A stretch of 64,000 bases of DNA from Congeria kusceri (taxonomy: Eukaryota > Mollusca > Bivalvia > Myida > Dreissenidae): contig CM051034.1 in the NCBI GenBank assembly GCA_027627225.1, positions 8,160,058 through 8,224,057 of the forward strand. The letters run 5' to 3'. Numbering within the stretch: the first letter of the stretch is position 1; each line of letters starts with the position of its first letter. The notes beneath the pieces were generated by a model that was given only the letters and a program-made list of their open reading frames with translations, did no database searches and was not told the origin of the DNA. Made by a program: the position numbers and the translations under genes. Shown in pieces: positions 9,791 to 20,790 of the stretch.

Positions 9791-10030
9791 CTGAGGTGTC
9801 TTTCAGATTCACGTGACAAGATATTTTGTAACACCATGATATATTGTTGTTTACGTTTCTTTCATGTACTTTTATATGGTTAAATGACATAATAACAACA
9901 CAAGTGTAAAAGTATATATTTATTATATAATTCGAATGGAAGCTAAGCATGAGCATTTATATTGCTCCACTGCATACTCGAATGCATGAATGTGCTGGCT
10001 CTCTGCAGCTCTTATATTTATCAACTGTAC
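9791..10030. repeat. Diverged duplicated segment, copy 1
   Basis: Shares a long diverged block with 10,750-10,950: 'aaatgac.taataacaacac', 'aagtgt.aa', 'gaaagctaagcat.a.cat', 'attgctc.ac.gc.tact', 'ctctgcagctctta'. Roughly three quarters of bases match by eye. Confidence 0.6.
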
Positions 10031-10749
10031 ATGAATACGCATTTGAGAAAGTACATTTGTTATTGTCTGATTTATAAAAGGAATCTAAATAATGCAACAT
10101 CTCCCTCTTTGTTAAAGAAAACAGATTTCAAATGCAAAAACGCTCTGCTTACATAATATCATAAAATATCCATAACAAATAAATGAACATATGAAATACA
10201 ATAGTAATTATTTTATTCATGATAACACACGTCAACATATGCTTATTACTATAAAAAAGTATAATATCGCACACATTCGTATAATAAACTCATTAATTTA
10301 CAATATTCAATACTGAAAGAAAATCAAGTTTATCAGCAGTGGCACGCTTCAGGTAGATCATGTTTCAAGTAAAACTCCTTCTACGCACGACTGCTATCAT
10401 TTAACACTAATAAATGTCGAGATAACGTCTATGAAATTGTTGTTTAGATGTGATTACTTTACCCATTCAACTCCTGAAAACAATTTATTTGGCTTAAAAG
10501 GCATTCCGAATCTTGTTAATGCATGTGATTTTAGGCCATTTGGGATCCCAAGGATAGGATTTGAAGATTTATTTTTTTGGTGAATTCAATGGCTGTAGGC
10601 TGCGGTGCACTCGTTTGTTCTGAGGTGACATTGGGGACAAATTCCTGAATGTTTAATACAATTCTGATGTATTTTCAAGTCAGAGTAATCGGGGATTTCT
10701 GCGGGATGTTTTTGTTGTTGTTTATTCATCAGATGTTTGATGTTAATAC
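10031..10749. other. No gene seen
   Basis: AT-rich non-coding spacer between the two diverged copies. Confidence 0.4.
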
Positions 10750-10955
10750 ACCGTATTATAGTGTTGTTAAGGTTTCTTGTACATGTATACCAATTAATAT
10801 GATCAAATGACTTAATAACAACACAAGTGTGAATTTATATAGTTATTATAGGATTTTAATGAAAGCTAAGCATAAACATCTGCATTGCTCTACGGCGTAC
10901 TGAATACTACTAACAAAGATATAATGCGCGGGTTGTCTGCATCTCTTACATGTAC
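10750..10955. repeat. Diverged duplicated segment, copy 2
   Basis: Second, direct copy of the block at 9,791-10,030, about 910 bp downstream. An unknown dispersed element or an old local duplication are both possible. Confidence 0.6.
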
Positions 10956-11456
10956 ATGAATTATATATAAGGATATAAATATGTTTGGTTCATACATCTG
11001 GGTAATGGAACAATATCGAACTCATTTAGCTTTTTCCTGTCATACGGTCATGAAAAGTCGTTACATCGATGCCGTACTTTCGGGACGATTTTATGTAAGC
11101 CATACCGGCCCGTTCTGATATCACCGATAGCCACACCAATACTCCATTTTACAATTAATTTAATTTAATTTGTAATTTAAACACGTAAACATAACAGGTA
11201 ATCGTTCTTTATTGATCATTCAGGGACTATCTGCATGTGCGAAACAAACTACATCGGTTTCGTTAGGATGTGCAAATTAGTGTGCATGTGTGCAATGTAA
11301 AATATATAGATTTGGTCTGACATGTCATACTGTACCAGAGTTGTGAGTAAAACTATCGTCTCTGATATAGAAATGTTAAGCAAAAGCAACAGTTTCACAC
11401 TCAACCCTCAGTTTCACACCCAACCCTCAAATAATGAATGTGTCGCCAAACAATAA
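10956..11456. other. No gene seen
   Basis: Upstream flank of the LINE. A short duplicated phrase, 'gtttcacac.caaccctca', occurs twice at about 11,391-11,429. No other feature. Confidence 0.4.
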
Positions 11457-12737
11457 GTGTCTATTGTTGATGAATTTGGAAATGATAATTTTATTTCATG
11501 TGGTGATTTTAACCTAGTGCTAGACAGCGAGCTAGATTATAGTAACTATAAATCTTTAAATAATAACATAAATTCTAGAAACTTTATTTTGCAAGAAATT
11601 GCAAAAAGAAATATAATTGATACTTTTAGGGAAATGCATGAAGATACTGCTAGATTCACATGGAGACGCACAAATCCATTGCAACAAGCAAGATTAAACT
11701 TCTTTTTAATAACCCTAAACATGCTCAATTGTTTACAATCTTCAAATATAAGAGCCCGTATAAAATCTTATCACTCTATTGTTGATATTTCGCTTGAATT
11801 TAATAATGTTGAAAATGGTAAAGGGTTGTGGAAATTTAACAACTCTCTTTTACATTATAATGAATATTTAATTTGTCTAAATAACACAATTGAAGAAATT
11901 AAAAAACAGTACTGTTTACCGGTTTATAATTTAGCAAATATTAATACAGCAAACCATAATGAGCTATATTTTACCATAAACGACCAACTCTTTCTGGAAA
12001 CACTTTTAATGGAAATACGAGGGAAAACCATATCTTATTATAGTTTTAAAAATAAATTAAATTCCTCAAACGAACTACGATTGTTAAATGAAATTGAAAT
12101 CCTAGAACAAAATTTAAATGAATCGAACAAAGAAAAACTTGCACAACTACATGTGGAACTTAACAACATGAGAGACTCGAAACTAAAAGGATATGTCATT
12201 AGATCTAAAAGTAAATGGATTGAGCAGGGAGAGAAAACAACAAACTATTTTTGCTCATTAGAAAAACAACACTACATTAATAAAAACATACCTTTTATTC
12301 AAAGACATGACGGTGTACTTATACACAATCAATCTGAAATTTTAAAGGAAGCTTCTGAATTTTATAGAAATTTATATAAAACAGCTGAACTACAGCAGAG
12401 CCACACACTCAACGATTTACAGAATTTAAATATTAATAAACTAAGTTCAACCCAATCATTAGAAATTGAAGGCTTACTAACATATGAAGAGATAACTAAT
12501 ACTCTGAAATATATGAAGAATGACAAGAGTCCTGGATCAGATGGTTTTACAACACATTTCTTTAAGGTCTTCTGGAATAAAATTGGAGTTTTTGTTCTGA
12601 GAAGTATAAATTTTGCTTACGAAAATATGCTTTCTGTGACTCAAAAGCAGGGCATTATCACTTGCATACAAAAAGAAAACAAACCAAGACATTTCCTAAA
12701 AAATTGGAGGCCTGTTACACTTCTTAATACAGTCTAG
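11457..12737 (+). pseudogene. LINE ORF2 part 1: endonuclease end to RT start
   Basis: Open for 426 codons. Near the start, ISCGDFNLVLD is the endonuclease GDFN motif. FTWRRTNPLQQARLNFFLI corresponds to the W-R...R-D-F motif, but D is replaced by N, and the usual SDH is SYHSIVD here. The RT begins near residue 350 (KYMKNDKSPGSDGFTTHFF) and runs to KNWRPVTLLNTV. It ends at a TAG where related elements have Tyr (LLN.VYKI), and the same frame continues afterwards, so this is a point nonsense mutation. Confidence 0.85.
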
Positions 12738-13016
12738 AAAATAACATCTGGTTCAGTTGCAAATAGATTAAAACCACATTTACCAACTCTTATATCTGGG
12801 GATCAAACTGGTTTTGTTTCAGGGCGATACATAGTGGAAAACACACGTCTCTTGTATGACATAATGTACTATACTGAAACCAATAAAATACCGGGGTTAA
12901 TATTGATGATTGACTTCGAAAAAGCTTTCGATTCCTTATCATTTGATTGCGTTGAAAAAACTTTAGACTTATTTAATTTTAGACCAAGCTTTAAACGATG
13001 GATATCGATTTTTTAA
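12738..13016 (+). pseudogene. LINE ORF2 part 2: RT fingers and palm
   Basis: Continues part 1 in the same frame: SGDQTGFVSGRYIVENTRLL then PGLILMIDFEKAFDSLSF. DFEKAFDS holds the first catalytic Asp of the RT palm. The frame stops at 13,014-13,016 after KRWISIF, where family members continue. The next segment is in another frame, so a small indel lies near 13,010. Confidence 0.85.
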
Positions 13017-13462
13017 GAAATACACAGACCTCGGTTCAGTTAAACGGATTTTTGTCCGAAAGCTTCACAGTAGGCCGCGGTTGTAAGCAAGGTGACCCGA
13101 TTTCACCTTATATTTTCATTTTATGTGCGGAAATTTTAGCAATTAAGATTAAGCATGGTCAAAACAAAAAAGGCATATGTATTAACGGTATAGAATACAA
13201 AATATCTCCGTTTGCAGATGATAACTCTTTGTTGTTGGATGGTTCCGAAAACTCATTAAACGCTGCTCTAGACCTTCTCCAGGATTTGGCATATTTTTCT
13301 GGCTTAAAAGTAAATTTTGATAAAACTAATGTAATTTGGATCGGATCCTTGAAGTACAGCACCCGCTCGATCAAAACAAAATATAAACTAACATGGGAAA
13401 CAACCAAATTTAAACTATTGGGAATTTTTTTTGATGTTGACCTTAATCTTATGGTTGATTAA
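12998..13462 (+). pseudogene. LINE ORF2 part 3: RT catalytic FADD region
   Basis: Shifted frame with QTSVQLNGFLSESFTVGRG, CKQGDPISPYIFILCAEIL and PFADDNSLLLDGS. FADD supplies the second and third catalytic Asp of the palm, and both are intact. KVNFDKTNVIWIG is the following conserved block. The frame ends at LNLMVD followed by a stop. Downstream frames to about 13,970 are fragmentary (for instance EKGGLQMIDIYAY). Confidence 0.85.
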
Positions 13463-13974
13463 AATTTTTCTGACAAATTTATTAAAACAATTAATATAAT
13501 AAGTCAATGGAAAAAACGAAAACTTACACCAATTGGAAGAATTTCCGTTATTAAATCGCTTATATTACCTTTTTCACTCATTGTTTTTTTGCAATACCCA
13601 CACCAAAGAAGATATTCTTGTTTAACTGAACAAAATATTGTTTGACTTTGTTTGGGATAATGCACCTTATCAAATTAAAAGTTCAACACTTACACAAAGC
13701 TATGAGAAAGGTGGATTACAAATGATAGATATTTATGCATACTGTAAAAAAATGAAGCTCTCTTGGATAAAAAAAATTATACACATGTTATGATAGTAAG
13801 TGTGTAATTCTTATAAGGTCCATTTTTGATGTATGTAAACTTTTTAACGCTGGAAAACAGTATATTGCCATAGTTAAAAAATGTTTTTAAAATGATTTTT
13901 GGTTTGAAGTATTTTCGTGTTACGAACAACTTCTGGATGTATTAGAAATTGCGGATGTTAATAGTGTTCTTAAC

Positions 13975-14571
13975 ATGCCCTTGTTCTACAATGACAATTT
14001 CAAAATTGGTAATGAACCCTTATTTTTGAAAGCACTGTATGACAGAGGTATTAGATTTGTGAGAGATTTAGTTATTGACTCAAACACCTTCTTAACAAAA
14101 TATCAAATAGAAAATATTACGGGAAAATCCTTGAACTTTCTTTATTTTGAACGACTTGTACAATCAATAAAGAACTTTTTTAAGAAATGCAATGTACAGT
14201 TTAATACAAATGACGTTCAAACATACGGCCCGTCTCTGTCATGCTATGCAAAATATTATATAAGCCATGAAAGCAAAGATATATCAATTTATGATTATTT
14301 CATTCAAAACGGCATTGAACCTATGTGTAAAAACAAATGGAACAATTTTGTCATTACTGATGAGGAATGGAAATGCATTTTTAAAACAGTATTTAACATA
14401 ACAAGAGATAGCTTCATACAATGGTTCCAGATTAGAATTATTTACAATATACTCGGTACAAATTACCTTATGTACAAAATGAAATTGTTAAATAATAATC
14501 TGTGTACTTTTTGTCACAAATTTGAAGAAACGATTGTTCATCTTTTTTAGTCTTGTGAAATTGTAAAATGC
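13975..14571 (+). pseudogene. LINE ORF2 part 4: C-terminal domain and zinc knuckle
   Basis: Open for 191 codons: ALYDRGIRFVRDL, then the zinc-knuckle part CTFCHKFEETIVHLF, a TAG stop, and SCEIVKCL in the same frame. The CxxC...H...C knuckle is therefore interrupted by a stop where Trp (TGG) is usual (HLFW.C). The knuckle helps bind the template RNA in LINE ORF2 proteins. Confidence 0.8.
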
Positions 14572-15066
14572 TTGATTAAGGAAGTAAACAAAACCTTGTT
14601 AAATAATAGAAATAGAAATAGAATGACAGAAATAGACTTCAGAACATTTATGTTAGGTAGCACTAACACAGATAAACAAAATCTTAACATACTGTGTCTC
14701 GAAGTTAACAGATACATTTTCACATGTAGAAAAGATAAAATAATACCAAATTACATTGGTCTTGTAAATATTCTAACCTTAGCCTACACCATATACAAGT
14801 CACTTACACATTCAGAAATAGACTTCAGAACATTTATGTTAGGTAGCACTAACACAGATAAACAAAATCTTAACATAATGTGTCTCGAAGTTAAGAGATA
14901 CATTTTCACATGTAGAAAAGATAAAATAATACCAAATTACATTGGTCTTGTAAATATTCTAACCTTAGCCTACACCATGTACAAGTCACTTACACATTCA
15001 GAAAAAGAAACAAATTACTGGTCGCTGATAAGAGCAATATGCGAACCAAATACCTCTGTGCAGTAA
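14572..15066 (+). pseudogene. LINE ORF2 part 5: C-terminus with in-frame duplication
   Basis: Open for 164 codons and ending CEPNTSVQ. A 186-bp segment is tandemly duplicated: 14,629-14,814 and 14,815-15,000 both encode EIDFRTFMLGSTNTDKQ... to ...YKSLTHS (62 residues). The few differences (L/M, N/K, I/M) show a recent duplication. The frame is kept because 186 is a multiple of three. Confidence 0.85.
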
Positions 15067-15453
15067 GAACATAATATTAAAGGAAAACAATTCTATATAA
15101 GTACCGGGTATTCAAGAATAGGAACAAGTGATATTTCCTCTCTGTTTTGTTGGTAAATGTTTGCAGCAAAATGTACCCTTTGTTTTTTCATACTTATGTT
15201 GTCTATGTATCTTTTCCATGCAAAAATGTAAACTACTTAATACGGATAAACCTGCAAAATATAAGAATATTGGCCTGTTCGTATGCATCATCATATTACT
15301 TTTATTTGTTGAGCTATTTAATACAATACATTGAAAAATTTCAAACATACAATTCCATTGTTTGCATGTATTGTATGTTTGTATGACTGTATGTTTATTT
15401 GTAAATGCATATATATGATGGAAATAAAGAAAGGTTACAATAAAAAAAAAAAA
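15067..15453 (+). other. LINE 3' UTR and poly(A)
   Basis: Non-coding tail with an 'aataaag' near 15,423 and a 12-base A-run at 15,442-15,453. Short overlapping open frames here have no recognisable motif. Confidence 0.6.
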
Positions 15454-16015
15454 CTCACAAAGATAATAAGAAATTTGTATTTTTTACAAGATAAACGATA
15501 TATAAAGATAGTTCAATCAGTTAAAATGAACAGGGCCATATGCGAAGCGGATTTAACTAATGCCCAAAGTAGATTACTAATGATTATTAACTTGTGATGT
15601 TTCAAAATTTACACTTGAATTCTCATCAATTTAATAACATAATATGAACTGTTCACAATGCTAACAAATAATTTAACCACTGTTTAAATGCCATTACAGT
15701 TAAATATAATATTCACAATCTCAAAAACTCATTCCTATGTCTTAACTATTATTTTGGGTGGTCATTGAAATATATGGCGAAATCAGGCGGTCAAAATTGG
15801 ACGTGTTCCACGAAATATATGCCCGCGACAGTTGACGAGATCGCTACTTCAATAAACTTAAATCAGGTAATTAGTATTACATAATTATGTTTGTATATAC
15901 ACAGTCCACGGGAATTTCTAACGGTATATTTAACGTTTTACTGGTCATCGTATTTAAGAGAACTCTTTACCACGTGTTCTGATACATGTATATTTTTATA
16001 TTGTTTAACAAAATT
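15454..16015. other. No gene seen
   Basis: AT-rich spacer between the LINE and the C+A-rich tract. Confidence 0.4.
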
Positions 16016-16270
16016 AATGCTTCTTGTTTTTGCGTGGCCAGATGCTTAAAGCAGCATGTTAATGTTGCTGTTTTGAACGCGTTGTTTATAATGAACCGCA
16101 TCCACATTCACCACCACGACCACCTACACCACCATCGCATCCACAACGATCATCAGCATCACCGAAAGCACCTCCACAACAATACCACCACCAGCACGCC
16201 CCCGATAACCACAAACATCACCACCATTGCGTTGACCACCTCCCTCCACCACAACAAGCTCCACCACGAA
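16016..16270 (-). pseudogene. Gly/Cys-rich protein 3' end, copy A (decayed)
   Basis: Read on minus, the C-terminus is CCGGAFGDADDRCGC, DGGVGGRGGECGCGSL, then a stop at 16,086-16,088. Upstream is EGGGQRNGGDVCGYRGRAGG in a different frame, so there is one private shift. The 3' flank (gatgcttaaagcagcatgtt on plus) matches the flank of copy B at 18,323-18,420. Glycine-rich proteins of this sort in bivalves include shell-matrix proteins; that link is inference from composition only. Confidence 0.5.
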
Positions 16271-16881
16271 CAAATTAACCACGACCACGACCACAACCAT
16301 CACCATCTCAACCAAACAAATCACTTCCACCATTATCTTCAATTCAACCACAACCTTCATCTACCCCATAACAACCAACACCACCTTCACCATAACCCTT
16401 ACCTTCATCAGTACCATACTTCCACAATAACCATCACCTCCACCATAATTACCGCTACAATAACCATCACATCCATTATAATAACAACCACCTTCTTCAT
16501 AACAACCACTTCCACCATAACCATCACATCCAACTTAACCACAACAAACTCCATACCCACCATCTACACAATAACCACCATCGCCACCATATCCTTTACC
16601 ACCACCTCAAACGAAACCATCACCGCCACCCTAACCATAACCTGCACCACAACAACCACCTCAACATTTACAACCTCACCCATCACTACTTCCACCTAAA
16701 CTATCACCTCCACCATAAGCATCACATTCACCACAACCTTCACCGCCGCCTCCACCAGCAACTTCATCACAATCATCACCTTCACCACAACAACCACCTA
16801 AACAGCCACCACCACCTCCACCATAACCATCAACTCAATAATAACCACCGCATCAACCTTAATATCCATCTTTACAATAGC
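16085..16881. repeat. C+A-rich degenerate minisatellite, block 1
   Basis: Plus strand almost without G: ccaccataaccaccacctcc-type words of 6-15 bases repeated with many substitutions. Read on minus it is GGT GGT TAT GGT GGA, i.e. glycine/tyrosine codons, with stops and shifts. Open plus-strand frames rich in T/H/N/I are by-products. Confidence 0.85.
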
Positions 16882-18105
16882 CACGCCCTGTACCCGGATA
16901 CTCCTAACCATGTTGTTATATTTGTGTTGAGTAGAAACGTAAAGCTTTTAATAGTTATAGTGTCCAGTGGTTTATTTACTTAACTTTTGTTTTTGACAAT
17001 CACCCTTATGATGCTGGAAGTCATTAAAATGTTCTCGAAAAAGTCCTCATATAGAACATTTTTATGTTTCCGACCCTTTTAAAATATCTTAAAATGCATT
17101 AGTACCTTACTTGAAAACTATATTAGTTGAATGGATATCTCTATGACAATGTGTAATCATATCAAAGATTAATGTTGATGTTGATATCTAAAATATTGTT
17201 TGTATTCTGTAGTGGTTGAGTGCTTGCGGATAATTCCTGACTGATGAATTGATGTAGGAAACTGTGATGGATAAGCGCGAACGTAAAAAAGATAATTACC
17301 TAACACACTGAAAAAGAAGATATCTGTTCGTCCTTTATATATGAAAATTTTTCTTTTAGTGTTATTTATGTGCTTGTTCAATAATTTCCTCTAAACTGTC
17401 AAAAGATGTATCACAATATACACACTTAAACTTTGGACGTTCATACATACATAGTAATTTTGGGTAAATACACGTTGTCAATGGTGAACGAGCAAATTAT
17501 ACAATACGATTGAAATGAAAATAGAAATATATAGAAACCCATTACAGTCTTTCGGCATACATGTATATTCATTCATTGATATAGAATATAAGTCGGTTAG
17601 GGGTGTATACGTCAGGTCTTATGCGTTGTTTTGGTTTTTATCCGTTACTAGTATATATTGCGTTCGGTTATTATCAACCAGAAATTAGTTTTTTATCAAT
17701 GTTATCGCAGTTTGCACATTTGAACAAGTATTGTGTCCGAATCCAATGGGATATCGGCACAGTGTAAATGTGCTTTTGAAGCAGTATATGTTTGCTTCCC
17801 AACAGCGAAATATTATGGCAATTAAAAGCCTCTGAGTATGTTTTACACTTTTTAATAAATATTTTAATTGAATGTTTGTCTTTGTTCATCAGCATTGCAT
17901 CTTACAACGTCATTATTGCTAGATGGAACATTAGGTATATTGAATTAAATACTTATTTGATCAACGGCGACATATTTTACAACCAAAACATACCTGTACA
18001 TAAAAAAATATGTATAAAACAAAGCAGAACAGACTTTCCATCCGCCATATTGGCACTGCATTAGGGTCGCTGCAATGCGTTAGGATTATCCGGGTACAGG
18101 GCGTG
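16882..18105. other. 1.2-kb segment bounded by 27-bp inverted repeats
   Basis: CACGCCCTGTACCCGGATA plus 8 more bases at 16,882-16,908 is repeated as the reverse complement at 18,079-18,105, with 26 of 27 matching. The enclosed DNA is ordinary AT-rich sequence. The right arm belongs to a glycine-rich reading frame on minus (see 18,061-18,320). The left arm is in the opposite sense next to C+A-rich DNA. It could be a small TIR element or the scar of an inversion. Confidence 0.6.
16909..18060. other. Non-repetitive spacer, no gene seen
   Basis: AT-rich DNA between C+A-rich blocks. Short open frames (70-90 codons) show no motif. Confidence 0.4.
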
Positions 18106-18320
18106 ATAACCAGCACCTCTACCGGAGCTAATACATCCACCACAACTACCACCTCCACCATAACTACCACCTCCACCATATCCATTCCTAAATAATAGCC
18201 AGCAGCATAACCACCAGCACCATAACCACCAGCACCACCATATCCAACAACCTTACAAAAACTACTACCTCCACCATAACCACCACATCCACCATAACCA
18301 CCACCTTTATGCTGCACCAC
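18061..18320 (-). pseudogene. Gly/Tyr-rich structural protein 3' end (one frameshift)
   Basis: Minus strand: HKGGGYGGCGGYGGGSSF, GYGGAGGYGAGGYAAGYYLG, then after a one-base shift near 18,190 NGYGGGGSYGGGGSCGG and SSGRGAGYHALYPDNPNALQ-RP before a TAA at 18,061-18,063. The GGY periodicity and a non-repetitive C-terminal tail ending in a clean stop suggest a real secreted structural protein. Bivalve shematrin-type shell proteins have this kind of composition, but no homology is claimed. A splice site or a sequencing error could explain the shift. No start or signal peptide is seen nearby. Confidence 0.5.
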
Positions 18321-20130
18321 AAATGCGTCTTGCTTTTTTAGTGACCAGATGCTAAAGCAGCATGTTCATGTTGTTGGTGTTTATAATGGACCCCCTCCAC
18401 ATTCACCACCACGACCACCTCTACCACCGCCGCATCCGTAACCGTCATAAGCTTCACCGAAAGCACATTCACCACCAATACCACCACTAGCACGATAATC
18501 ACACCCATCACCATAATCGCATCCACCACCTCTCTCCTTCACAACCAGCTCCACCACGAACAGCTCCATCACGACTACAAACACAAATGTCATCAATACC
18601 ACCTCCACCAAAATTATCACCTCAACCACAAACTTCCACATCTGCAATAACCACTACAATCACTATAACTATAACCGCCACCAGTATAACAATCACATCC
18701 ACCATAACCAAAACCTCCATCATAACCGACACCTCCACATCTAACACATAGCAACGTACACCGCCGCCTCCACCATCACCTTCATCACAACCCTCACCTC
18801 CACCACAACAACCATTTCAACAACCACAACCTCAACCATCAACACATTCACCTAAACTATTACCACCACCACAACGATCAACACCGCCGTTAACGCAGTC
18901 ACAACCATCACCTCCATCATAACTATAAATTTTACCATAACCACCACCTTAATAATAACCGCCGCTTCAACCTTATTCTCCAGCTTTACCATAACCGTCC
19001 ACCGTAAAAATCACAACCACAAAAAACACCACCTTAACCATAACCACCACCTACACCAAGACAACCACCTCCATCAAATCCACCATGTAAATGATAACCA
19101 CCACTACCACCATAACCACGACCTCCATCCTAACCATAACCTGCACCATAACCACTATCTTAATAATAACAACCGCCTCAACCTTAATCTCCAGCTTTAC
19201 CATAACCATAACTTCCACCAAAACAGCCACTTCCACCATAACCACCATCTCAATAACAACCACCGCCTCAACCTTAATCTCTAGCTTTACCATAATCATA
19301 TCGTCCACCATAACAGCCACCTCTCAATAACCACCACCTCCATCATAAGCAAAACCTCCGACATAACCACCACCTAAAAAATAACCAACCTCTATCATAA
19401 CCATAACCTTCATCATAACCACCATTTGTATAATAACCACCACCAAAATAATACTAACCACCACTTCAATAATAACCACAGCCTCCAACATAATAACCAC
19501 AACCATCATAATCTCCACCTTTACCATAACTACCACCTTCACCATAACCACCACCTCCACCTTAATATCCACCTCCACCATGAACACCACTTCCATCTCA
19601 ACCACATAACATCCAACTCCAACTAAACAACCCCTTCAATAATAACCACCACTTCCACCATAACCACCACTTCGATCATAACCATAACACCATACTAGTA
19701 ACCTCCACCAAAACCACCGTCACCATCATTACCACAACACCCAACTGCTCAATAATGAAAAGCTCATCCACCATAACCACCACCTCCATTATAACCATAA
19801 CCTCCACCATAACCACCACCTAAATTGTAACCACCCCCAACCTTAATCCCCACCTTTACCATAACATTAACCTCCACCATAAACATCAACTCCACAATAA
19901 CCACCACGTCCACAAAATCCACCCTCACAACAATTACTCTTTCACCTCTACAGCAACCATAACCACCAACTCCACCATCATCTCTTATTCCTCCATCATT
20001 TTCACCACCACAACGTTCGCCACCGCTACACCACTAACAATACCACCACCACAACCCTCTTCACCGCCACCATCACCGCAACCACCACCACAGCGACTCC
20101 GCCACCACAAATACCACCACAACCACTACC
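18106..20130. repeat. C+A-rich degenerate minisatellite, block 2
   Basis: About 2 kb of near G-free plus strand. Read on minus it alternates glycine-rich stretches (GGYGEGGSYGKGGDYDGCGYY) with stops. The phrase family 'cctcaaccttaatctccagc' recurs near 18,976, 19,180, 19,270 and 19,850, showing larger-scale internal duplication with a period near 90 bp in one part (19,178-19,290). Confidence 0.85.
18323..18560 (-). pseudogene. Gly/Cys-rich protein 3' end, copy B
   Basis: Paralogue of copy A. From about 18,530 minus reads GGGCDYGDGCDYRASGG, ECAFGEAYDGYGCGGGRGG, ECGGGPL and a stop at 18,381. It has none of copy A's private frameshift. The 3' flank on plus (gaccagatgctaaagcagca) matches copy A's flank. 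It lies about 60 bp upstream, on minus, of the Gly/Tyr-rich fragment, so the two may be successive pieces of one gene or neighbours in a cluster. Confidence 0.5.
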
Positions 20131-20336
20131 TTTATCAAATTAACGTTTTGTCTCGCGAAGCAATTTGTACTTGATGAGGGTAACCATAGGTGTGCATAGA
20201 TTTGCACAACATGGTTTAAATAGGATAATAACGAAAACTTGCTGAAGATATGATTTTGTGCATTTTTTTATTATTCTGTATTTGTTTTTTTTACTTTAAT
20301 TTTAGATCGAATTTTTAAAACTATACCTCGAAAATA
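20131..20336. other. Non-repetitive spacer
   Basis: Ordinary sequence interrupting the C+A-rich tract. No gene seen. Confidence 0.4.
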
Positions 20337-20790
20337 CTATACCACTTCCACCACCACCACCTCAACAACTTTTTCAACATCACCACCATTACCATTACAC
20401 AACCACCTCCAACACCACAGCCACCTCCACAAAACCACAATCTCCACAACCATCTCAACCACAAACTCTATCACATCCATCACCAAAACAACCATAACAA
20501 CCATCGCCAACGCCACCAACAACACCACTTACAATACTACCTCAACCACCGCATCCATAACCAACGCATACTCCAGCACCTTCATAACTACCACCACCTG
20601 CAACACCTCTACTACCACCTGCACCAAAACTACCAAAACATCCACAACTCCAACACAACGTCCATCAAACCCACAAACCCCACCACAACCTCATACACAT
20701 TCTCTACTACCACAAACTCCACCTTTACAAAAACTATCACTACTAACACGACCTTGACTACCACAACAAACAGCACAACCAATACGGACT
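20337..20790. repeat. C+A-rich degenerate minisatellite, block 3
   Basis: Same composition as the previous blocks; on minus, GSRGVAGGGSYEGAGVCVG then stops. The macrosatellite's first copy begins inside this block at about 20,587, so the block is both flank and part of the repeat unit. Confidence 0.85.

Larger units (their letters stand above)
11457..15453 (+). mobile_element. L1-like non-LTR retrotransposon, 5'-truncated and broken
   Basis: One plus-strand element from a partial endonuclease region through reverse transcriptase, C-terminal domain, zinc knuckle and 3' UTR to an A-run at 15,442-15,453. The RT wording (GDFNLVL, KSPGSDGFT, NWRPVTLLN, GFVSGRYI, RGCKQGDPISPY, FADD) is that of the L1/Tx1-like group. 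A stop lies directly before the first open frame, so the 5' part is missing. Premature stops and frameshifts make it non-functional. Target duplications were not resolved. Confidence 0.85.

Noticed and set aside
15986..16699. 237-codon plus-strand ORF rich in H, T, N and I
   Set aside because: G-free strand of the degenerate minisatellite. The absence of G removes many stop codons, so long frames are expected. The minus-strand glycine reading is more protein-like.
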